This document shows positions 1 through 5,078 of a stretch of DNA of 6,131 nucleotides, one piece after another (the stretch's first letter is position 1; every line of letters begins with the position of its first letter). A program made the position numbers and the translations under genes. The stretch is taken from assembly GCA_913775215.1 (NCBI GenBank), contig CAJYKO010000430.1:1-6131 (forward strand), in the 5' to 3' direction. The notes beneath the pieces were generated by a model. The model was not told the origin of the DNA. It saw only the letters and a list, made by a program, of their open reading frames with translations, and searched no databases. The stretch is from an uncultured Devosia sp. Its GTDB lineage: Bacteria > Pseudomonadota > Alphaproteobacteria > Rhizobiales > Devosiaceae.

Positions 1-80
1 GGTAGAAGGGCCTGTTGACAGCTAAGGCGTACCAGGAAGAGGCGTTGATGATGATTTGCCCGGAAGGACTTTCCTAGCGC

Positions 81-2006
81 ATGTCTGCGGCCCACTTTAC
101 GCTTCTGGGCGAACCGGCGCTCTATTCGGATCAAGGCGTCCGACTTCCGAGCTTTCCGAAAAAAGCTCATCTGCTCATCGCGTTCCTCGCCCGCGCACAG
201 CAGAGAAAAGCCAGCAAGCGGGAACTTGCCGAATTTTTGTGGCCAGTCGCAGCGCCCGGCCAGGGGGCGCGCAATTTGCGCCAATTGCTGTTTCGTGTCC
301 GGCAGTTCGAAACGGCTGAAGGCATTCAGGTCGTGGTTTCCGAAGACGACAGCATCGTTCTCGCCGGCAAGATTTCAGTCGATCTGCTGGTGCTTGAAGC
401 CGGCGCATGGACAAATCCTGAGAAAATTGAGGACTTGCTCGCCCTTTACCGGGGGCCCTTCCTTCAGGGCGTGCCGACATTGGGCGACCCCGTTGGCCAG
501 TGGCTGTTTCAGCACCGTCACGCCATCGAAGCTGAATTCGTAGAAACTCTGCTCGCCGCCATCGTTGGCGCCCCCGATGCGATACAGCAGTCAGCGTTGG
601 CACGTGGGATTGCGGTAGCTTCCTCCAATGTCGGCCTCCGGCGTGAACTGATGAGCAACCTCATCAAACAAGGCCAATTGCCCGAGGCGCGTCGGGTATT
701 GCGCGACATCCAGCTTATTGACGGCCACCAGAATTTCCCGCCTCCGCGCGAATTGGCGCCGCTCTCGGCCGTACCGACAGCCAGCGCCACCCAGGCTGAC
801 GTGACACCGGAAACCCAGGCCGCTCGTGATTACGCCGGCGTGCCGCACCTGATCATTCTTCCACCAAAGCCGAGCGCCGAGCCGACGACGGAACAGTTCA
901 TGGCGGAGGCCCTGATCGACGATGTCACGATTGCTCTTACCCGTCTCAGATCCGTTTCGATCCTTGCTCCACACACCGCGCGACAGATTGTCGGAAGCAG
1001 TTCCGGGAACGTCTCCGCCGCGATCCGGGCCGACTACGTCGTCACGACGAGGCTTCTAGGTCTGGGCGCCAGATTTGCCGCCCACCGCGCCAAGCTCTCT
1101 GTGATGCTGGAAAAGGTCTCGACCAGCAACGTCATCTGGGGGGAGTCGATCGTGCTCGATCACGAGACCAGCCCCATTCAGTTCGCTGCGATCGCCAATG
1201 GCATTGCTCTCAGTCTTGTCGATGCCATAGAGCGCTCGAAACTCCGCTCTTTTCAGGCCTCCGCCAAGCCGGACGCCTATATTCACTATCTCAATGGCCA
1301 GCGCGATCTGCAGATTCTCGATCTGCCCAGCGTTCGACGCGCCCGCAACAGCTTCAAGGAAGCTTTGGCGCTCTCACCGCACTTTGCCCCCGCTCACGCC
1401 GGCTTTGCGCAATCGTTGATCTATGAATGGGTCATGCGGGGACGGGGCGATATTGATGTGCTGAACCGTGCGCGGGCTGCCGCGGAACGGGCGCGCGATG
1501 CCGACCCTCTTTTTGGTGGCGCCCACCAGATGTTGGGACGCGCCAGCCTTTTCGCCGGTGATTTTTCGACCAGCCTCGAACATTTCAGCCAAGCGGATGC
1601 GCTCAATCCCCATCACGCCGATATGCTCTGCGACTTTGCCGACACGCTGATGCATTCTTCCCTCGATGCGCGCGCCAACGCCAAGATCGAACTGGCCATT
1701 GAACTCAATCCGCTGGCGCCAGACGCCTATTGGTGGGCCTCTGCGGGCATCAAGTTCTTTCTCGGCGACTATAACGAGGCTCTGCGCCATATCGAAAAGA
1801 TAAAAAATCAGGAGCCTGTATTACGACTAACCGCCGCGGCTGCGGCAATGGCAGGTCAGGACAGTCTTGCGAATCTCGCAAGAACAAGATTTCTAAAGAC
1901 CGATCCGGGCTTTAACCTTGACGACTGGATCAATGTATTGCCGGTTCGGGACGCATCGCATCGGCAGCATTATCGGGACGCCCTGCGCAAGGCAGGATTT
2001 AAGTAA
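81..2006 (+). CDS. SARP-type (winged helix-BTAD) transcriptional regulator with TolB-N-like and TPR domains
   Basis: A 641-residue cytoplasmic protein, likely the pathway-specific activator of the genes behind it. Residues 1-97 read as the OmpR/PhoB-like winged helix of SARP regulators: an opening strand FTLLGEPAL, a KRELAEFLWP helix and a helix rich in Arg and Leu (NLRQLLFRVR). Residues about 98-225 (DLLVLEAGAW, LYRGPFLQGV, then helical repeats) fit a bacterial transcriptional activation domain (BTAD). Residues about 255-385 (LIILPPKPS, EALIDDVTIALTRLRSVSIL, ADYVVTTRLL, VIWGESIVLD) resemble the TolB-N/FlgO-like segment found between regulator or cyclase heads and TPR tails. Residues 400-600 carry TPR-like helix pairs (SFKEALALSPHFAPAHAGFA, HFSQADALNPHHADMLCDFA, IELAIELNPLAPDAYWWAS). 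The start is ATG 81: an in-frame stop lies at 75-77, and GGAAGGA at 62-68 is a ribosome site with rather long spacing. Only 11 bases separate it from the next gene, so it probably heads the operon and may control its own transcription. The family call is firm; the target promoter and effector are unknown. Confidence 0.88.
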   Translation: MSAAHFTLLGEPALYSDQGVRLPSFPKKAHLLIAFLARAQQRKASKRELAEFLWPVAAPGQGARNLRQLLFRVRQFETAEGIQVVVSEDDSIVLAGKISVDLLVLEAGAWTNPEKIEDLLALYRGPFLQGVPTLGDPVGQWLFQHRHAIEAEFVETLLAAIVGAPDAIQQSALARGIAVASSNVGLRRELMSNLIKQGQLPEARRVLRDIQLIDGHQNFPPPRELAPLSAVPTASATQADVTPETQAARDYAGVPHLIILPPKPSAEPTTEQFMAEALIDDVTIALTRLRSVSILAPHTARQIVGSSSGNVSAAIRADYVVTTRLLGLGARFAAHRAKLSVMLEKVSTSNVIWGESIVLDHETSPIQFAAIANGIALSLVDAIERSKLRSFQASAKPDAYIHYLNGQRDLQILDLPSVRRARNSFKEALALSPHFAPAHAGFAQSLIYEWVMRGRGDIDVLNRARAAAERARDADPLFGGAHQMLGRASLFAGDFSTSLEHFSQADALNPHHADMLCDFADTLMHSSLDARANAKIELAIELNPLAPDAYWWASAGIKFFLGDYNEALRHIEKIKNQEPVLRLTAAAAAMAGQDSLANLARTRFLKTDPGFNLDDWINVLPVRDASHRQHYRDALRKAGFK

Positions 2007-2017
2007 ATGAGGGAAAT

Positions 2018-2245
2018 ATGGCCAAGTTTGTACTGATCGGTCTTTCCGGCGAAGCAGGACTGTCGCTGATCGATCTTGATAGCGGCGCTATTGAAAAGGT
2101 GTCGGCGGAGTCCGTGGATGAAGCGGTGGCAAAAGTCCGCCAGAGCGGCGCTGCCGTGATCAAGGGCGTCGACCTCGCCGTTGCCGTCGATAATCGCCAG
2201 GATGCCATTGGCCGCTTCTTCTTCGATGGCGGGGCCGTGCGCTGA
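2018..2245 (+). CDS. Small protein of unknown family; candidate substrate/precursor of the YcaO-TfuA pair
   Basis: A 75-residue protein that I do not recognise by family. It starts at ATG 2018 behind GAGGG at 2009-2013, 11 bases after the regulator. Its TGA stop overlaps the inferred start of ycaO. Residues 1-20 look like two beta strands around a Ser-Gly turn (FVLIGLSGEAGLSLIDL), 30-43 like a helix (ESVDEAVAKVRQS), and 45-57 like a strand (AAVIKGVDLAVAV). It ends in GRFFFDGGAVR. There is no Cys, Thr, Pro, His, Tyr or Trp, and the last Ser is residue 43. There is no signal peptide or membrane segment. RiPP precursors commonly sit beside YcaO genes, so context suggests an enzyme substrate, with the Phe-Phe-Phe-Asp-Gly-Gly tail the likeliest modified part. 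Against a classic toxin precursor, the N-terminal two thirds look folded rather than like a free leader, and it is translated in tight coupling with its enzyme rather than in excess. It could instead be a partner or recognition subunit. Confidence 0.72.
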   Translation: MAKFVLIGLSGEAGLSLIDLDSGAIEKVSAESVDEAVAKVRQSGAAVIKGVDLAVAVDNRQDAIGRFFFDGGAVR

Positions 2246-3393
2246 TCCGCCTATCTGACGGGCTTCGTCGTCGGCACCAGCCCGATGAGGCCCTATCTCT
2301 GCTGCTTCCGCGGCTAAGCGAATTTGGCATTGTGCGCCTCGCGCACCAGACCAATCTCGATATAACCGGCATACCCTGCTACGCCGCCGTGCGACCCAAT
2401 TCCCGCACACTCTCGGTGCATCAGGGCAAGGGCACGAGCGATACTGCGGCCAAGCTCTCGGCCATCATGGAAGCGGTCGAATTTGCGATCGCCGAACGTC
2501 CACAAGCGCCCCATCTTGACGCCTCCCTTGACGAAATGGCCAAAGCCGGCCGAACCGTCTATTGGCCACAACGTCAACTTCCGCGTGATTTTAGATGCTC
2601 GTCGGACCGGCCGATCCACTGGCTGGAAGGCTGTCATGTCTTTTCGCATGAAGCGGTCTTCGTGCCCATCGACAGTGTTGCCATCGCACCATGCGATCCG
2701 GAAAAGCTGCCCTTTTCGCAATCATCCAACGGCCTTGCTGCCGGGTTTGGTATGGCCGAGGCCCTGAACCATGCCATCTGCGAGTTGCTGGAGCGTGACG
2801 CCTCAACGCTTTGGGCACTTCGCTCCCTCGCCCACTGTGCGCGAACGGCGATCACCCTCGATGCCATCGACGATGTAGAGATTGGCGACACACTCTCCAA
2901 ATTGCGCGGCGCTGGCCTGAACGTGCTCGCGTTCGACCTGACGACCGATCTGGGCCTGCCAACTGTCATGGCATTCCTGTGGGCTGAAAAGCCCTCGCTT
3001 TATTTCGACATTGCCTCCGGCGTCTGCGCCCATCCGACGTCTACCCGAGCCCTTTTGGGCGCGCTGGAAGAAGCTGCGCAAACGCGGGTTTCCAACATTG
3101 CCGGAGCGCGGGACGATATTGAGCCAGGCGATTATGCCAAGTCCCTGCCCGCCTGGCTTTCTGAGCTGATCGACCAAGCCATGCCACGACGATCCCTACC
3201 TGCGGATCTCCCATCCGATGGCTTTGATAGACTGCCAGAGCGTCTAGGCGACTCCATCATTGCCGTCCCTCTATCGGCACCGAACTCCGACATTGCCGTC
3301 GTCAAGGTACTGTCCGAAACGCTCGAAGATCGCTCCACCAATGTTCATTGGCGCCCCGGCCCCCGGGCTATCCGGGCCATGACCGCATTATGA
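2242..3393 (+). CDS. YcaO-domain protein, TfuA-associated (probable peptide-backbone thioamidation enzyme)
   Basis: YcaO enzymes use ATP to phosphorylate a backbone amide oxygen; with TfuA partners they are known to make thioamides. Counting from the conventional GTG at 2332 (353 residues), the family landmarks are: GIPCYAAVRPNSRTLSVHQGKG (13-34); SAIMEAVE with nucleotide/Mg-binding glutamates E47 and E50 (43-50); the second acidic helix EALNHAICELLERDA (143-157); SGVCAHP and EEAAQTRVSNIAGARDD (229-262); and a C-terminal WRPGPRA (340-346). The Pro-rich PxPxP tail of azoline-forming YcaOs is absent, which suits a thioamide-type member. The start is uncertain. The frame is open back to 2194 and encodes family-like sequence (DGLRRRHQPDEAL, LPRLSEFGIVRLAHQT) before 2332, with no ATG, GTG or TTG. 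I therefore place the start at CTG 2242, inside the previous gene's stop (CTGA), preceded by GGCGGGG; this gives 383 residues. A conventional caller would begin at 2332, which would remove a conserved part of the fold and has no ribosome site. Confidence 0.85.
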   Translation: MIRLSDGLRRRHQPDEALSLLLPRLSEFGIVRLAHQTNLDITGIPCYAAVRPNSRTLSVHQGKGTSDTAAKLSAIMEAVEFAIAERPQAPHLDASLDEMAKAGRTVYWPQRQLPRDFRCSSDRPIHWLEGCHVFSHEAVFVPIDSVAIAPCDPEKLPFSQSSNGLAAGFGMAEALNHAICELLERDASTLWALRSLAHCARTAITLDAIDDVEIGDTLSKLRGAGLNVLAFDLTTDLGLPTVMAFLWAEKPSLYFDIASGVCAHPTSTRALLGALEEAAQTRVSNIAGARDDIEPGDYAKSLPAWLSELIDQAMPRRSLPADLPSDGFDRLPERLGDSIIAVPLSAPNSDIAVVKVLSETLEDRSTNVHWRPGPRAIRAMTAL

Positions 3394-4112
3394 GTCGCAT
3401 CGTCTTCGCAGGCCCAAGTCTTTATGGCGTTTCGCCTCCTGCAGGGCTCATTATCCTGCCGCCGGCTGCCCAAGGCGACGTCATGGCAGCCGTCGAGAGT
3501 GGCGCCACTCATATCGGGATTGTCGATGGTTATTTCGGCACCTGCGCCTCGGTCTGGCACAAGGAAATTCTCCATGCCCTCGCGCAAGGCTGCAGGGTTC
3601 TGGGCTCATCCTCCATGGGCGCACTGCGAGCATCCGAATGTGCACTTTTCGGCATGGAACCCGTCGGCGTTATCGCGGCGGCCTATTGTTCCGGCGAGCT
3701 CACCGACGATGCAGATGTGGCCCTGACCCATGGCCCTGCCGAGTTTGGTTTCGTCCCCTTCACCCAACCGATGGTCGAACTGCGCGCCACTTTGGCAAAC
3801 CTCGAAACCCACGGCCTGATTTCGGCAATAGAGGCCGCAGCGCTACGCCTGTCCGCAAGGCGCCTCCACTTTACCGAGCGAAACCTCGAGGCTTTGCTTG
3901 CAGGATGCGATCTCCCGGAGGATCGGCAAGCCGAGATCATCAAACAATACGAAGTCCACGCCGTGCGCCTGAAACGGCAGGACGCGTGCCTCCTCCTTGA
4001 TAAGATGCTGCAGCCGGGATCGAAGACCCAGGCATCCGGCTGGCCCCTTAAACAGTCCCCTGCCCTTTCCCGTCTTCTGGCTCGTCATCGTCATTCCCCC
4101 ACAGGCACGTAA
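3390..4112 (+). CDS. tfuA: TfuA-like protein, partner of YcaO in thioamide formation
   Basis: A 240-residue cytoplasmic protein of the TfuA-like family, named after trifolitoxin gene tfuA of Rhizobium. Family members work with YcaO and are thought to supply or deliver sulfur for thioamide formation. Landmarks are the opening strand and turn IVFAGPSLYG (4-13), LPPAAQGDVMAAV (23-35), IGIVDGYFG with VWHKEILHAL (42-64), the signature GSSSMGALRASECALFGMEPVGVI (72-95), and an acidic GELTDDADVALTHGPAEFGF stretch (102-121). The last 80 residues are helical and poorly conserved. The start is ATG 3390: it overlaps the ycaO stop as ATGA, the usual arrangement for translational coupling, and the IVFAGPSL strand follows at once. 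A longer in-frame start at 3348 would add a Pro/Arg-rich stretch that does not look like the family and sits inside ycaO. The pair being fused or adjacent is typical. Membership is secure; the biochemical role is from the family, not shown here. Confidence 0.92.
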   Translation: MSRIVFAGPSLYGVSPPAGLIILPPAAQGDVMAAVESGATHIGIVDGYFGTCASVWHKEILHALAQGCRVLGSSSMGALRASECALFGMEPVGVIAAAYCSGELTDDADVALTHGPAEFGFVPFTQPMVELRATLANLETHGLISAIEAAALRLSARRLHFTERNLEALLAGCDLPEDRQAEIIKQYEVHAVRLKRQDACLLLDKMLQPGSKTQASGWPLKQSPALSRLLARHRHSPTGT

Positions 4113-4133
4113 GCGCCGAACTTTCCGGGCTGC

Positions 4134-4173
4134 CGGTCGTTTCCACTTCGTCCCCTTGCATCCGAGACGACCG
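4134..4173 (+). promoter_or_regulatory. Stem-loop covering the ribosome-binding region and start of the DUF2270 gene
   Basis: CGGTCGTTTC (4134-4143) pairs with GAGACGACCG (4164-4173), giving a 10-base-pair stem with one U-G wobble and a 20-base loop. The 3' arm includes the only purine-rich sequence before the start (GAGACGA) and the G of the GTG codon. If it forms in mRNA it would limit translation of the membrane protein relative to tfuA upstream, possibly relieved by ribosomes finishing tfuA. No U-run follows, so it is not an intrinsic terminator. The pairing is read directly from the sequence; the function is inferred. Confidence 0.4.
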
Positions 4174-4877
4174 TGACCTTGGAAGACCAACCCGATTTCG
4201 AAGCGCCGCCCGTGGCGCTTGCCTCGCTGCCCGTGACCTCAGGTGAAGCGACCAATGCGATGATCCACTATTATCGCGCGGAAATGGGCCGGATGAATGC
4301 CTGGCGGTCGCGTCTCGATCTCACCACCAATTGGGCCATTACCGTCGTTGCTGCCATGTTGTCCGTCACGCTTTCAACGCCCACCGCGCATCACGGCTTG
4401 GTGCTGTTTGGCATGGTGATTGTTGGATTGCTGCTTGGCGTCGAGGCGCGTCGGTATCGGTTTTTCGACGTCTACCGCATGCGTGTCCGCCAGTTTGAGC
4501 GCCATTACTTTGGTCAGCTCTTTGGACCCGAAACGCGCACTGGCCCCGAGCCGTGGCTTCTGATGCTGGCCCAGGATCTGCGGCATCCCAAATTCCGCAT
4601 CACCTTCTCTCGCGCCATGGGACGTCGCCTGCGGCGCAACTATATCTGGATGTTCTTTATCCTGCTGTTTGCCTGGCTGCTCAAGATCGCCTCACCAGAC
4701 CTCCAATCGGGTGTGCATCTCGACCCAGACCGGCCCATCCCGGTTCTGATCGGCCAGGCCGCGCTGGGTCCGGTTCCAGGGTGGCTGGTCTTCTTTTCCG
4801 TCACTGTACTTTACGGCGGTCTGCTCTACGTCACTTTTTCCAGCCGCGAGCGCGGCGGCGATCAGGTCCGGGTCTGA
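4173..4877 (+). CDS. DUF2270-family integral membrane protein
   Basis: A 234-residue inner-membrane protein matching the uncharacterised DUF2270 family. The family hallmark is the stretch before the first helix: IHYYRAEMGRMNAWRSRLDLTTNWAI (residues 31-56). Four hydrophobic segments are visible, about 53-70, 74-92, 157-172 and 202-222. They form two hairpins separated by a basic cytoplasm-like loop (EARRYRFFDVYRMRVRQFERHYFGQLFGPE; then RAMGRRLRRN before helix 3). There is no cleavable signal peptide. The start is GTG 4173: it is the first start codon after the in-frame tfuA stop, and the next ATG, residue 30, would cut into the hallmark. The ribosome site is weak and lies in a stem-loop. The gene is 60 bases behind tfuA and on the same strand, so it may be the last gene of the operon. 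No function is known for the family; a role in export, protection from or sensing of the YcaO-TfuA product is only a contextual guess. Confidence 0.85.
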   Translation: MTLEDQPDFEAPPVALASLPVTSGEATNAMIHYYRAEMGRMNAWRSRLDLTTNWAITVVAAMLSVTLSTPTAHHGLVLFGMVIVGLLLGVEARRYRFFDVYRMRVRQFERHYFGQLFGPETRTGPEPWLLMLAQDLRHPKFRITFSRAMGRRLRRNYIWMFFILLFAWLLKIASPDLQSGVHLDPDRPIPVLIGQAALGPVPGWLVFFSVTVLYGGLLYVTFSSRERGGDQVRV

Positions 4878-4885
4878 CCGACCGC

Positions 4886-4916
4886 ATCACTTTTTGTGAC
4901 TGAGACAAAAAGTGAT
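4886..4916. repeat. 12-bp perfect inverted repeat, possible transcription stop or operator
   Basis: ATCACTTTTTGT (4886-4897) and ACAAAAAGTGAT (4905-4916) are exact inverted copies around a 7-base loop, beginning 8 bases after the DUF2270 stop. The position suits a terminator for the upstream operon. However, the stem is AT-rich, its T-run lies inside the arm and no U-run follows the 3' arm, so it is not a textbook intrinsic terminator. A protein-binding site for control of the chemoreceptor gene is the alternative. Confidence 0.6.
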
Positions 4917-4920
4917 CACT
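4911..4920. repeat. 10-bp perfect palindrome AGTGATCACT
   Basis: AGTGATCACT reads the same on both strands. It overlaps the right arm of the larger inverted repeat, so that the half-site ATCACT occurs at 4886-4891 and 4915-4920 and its complement AGTGAT at 4911-4916. Three copies of one six-base half-site within 35 bases suggest a binding site for a dimeric regulator. No known operator was matched. Confidence 0.5.
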
Positions 4921-4951
4921 CAGGCGCTAGATCGTTGATTCGGCATTAAGT

Positions 4952-4986
4952 TCTGCATTCGTATAAATTCCTCGCTTTGATGCAGA
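4952..4986 (+). promoter_or_regulatory. Possible promoter of the chemoreceptor gene, bracketed by an inverted repeat
   Basis: TATAAA at 4962-4967 is a good -10-like element. The best -35-like match, TTGATT at 4935-4940, is 21 bases away, longer than the usual 17, so the match is partial. TCTGCAT (4952-4958) and ATGCAGA (4980-4986) form a 7-bp inverted repeat on both sides of the -10-like element, as an operator might. The element is about 110 bases before the start codon. This rests on consensus resemblance only. Confidence 0.3.
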
Positions 4987-5078
4987 GGGACCACAACCGC
5001 AGTGTTCCCTAGCGCCAAAGTGGCCGCCACGGCTGGGATGGCCTGCGTAAGATTGAACTGCGGGCAGGACAAACAAAC

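Noticed and set aside
15..20. Exact TTGACA (-35 consensus) before the regulator gene
   Set aside because: No -10-like hexamer lies 15-19 bases downstream, so a promoter cannot be supported.
2..25. Open frame ending in TAA at 23-25, possibly the tail of an upstream gene
   Set aside because: Only seven codons are visible, too few to judge.
1374..1790. 138-codon open frame on the minus strand
   Set aside because: It lies fully inside the TPR region of the regulator; long antisense frames are normal in high-GC coding DNA, and the + strand product has clear domains.
1970..2410. 146-codon minus-strand frame spanning the small gene and the ycaO start
   Set aside because: No recognisable protein features; the + strand frames have a ribosome site, overlaps and YcaO homology.
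3348..3389. Longer start for tfuA at 3348
   Set aside because: The extra residues are Pro/Arg-rich and lie inside ycaO; ATG 3390 gives the family-typical N-terminus and an ATGA overlap.
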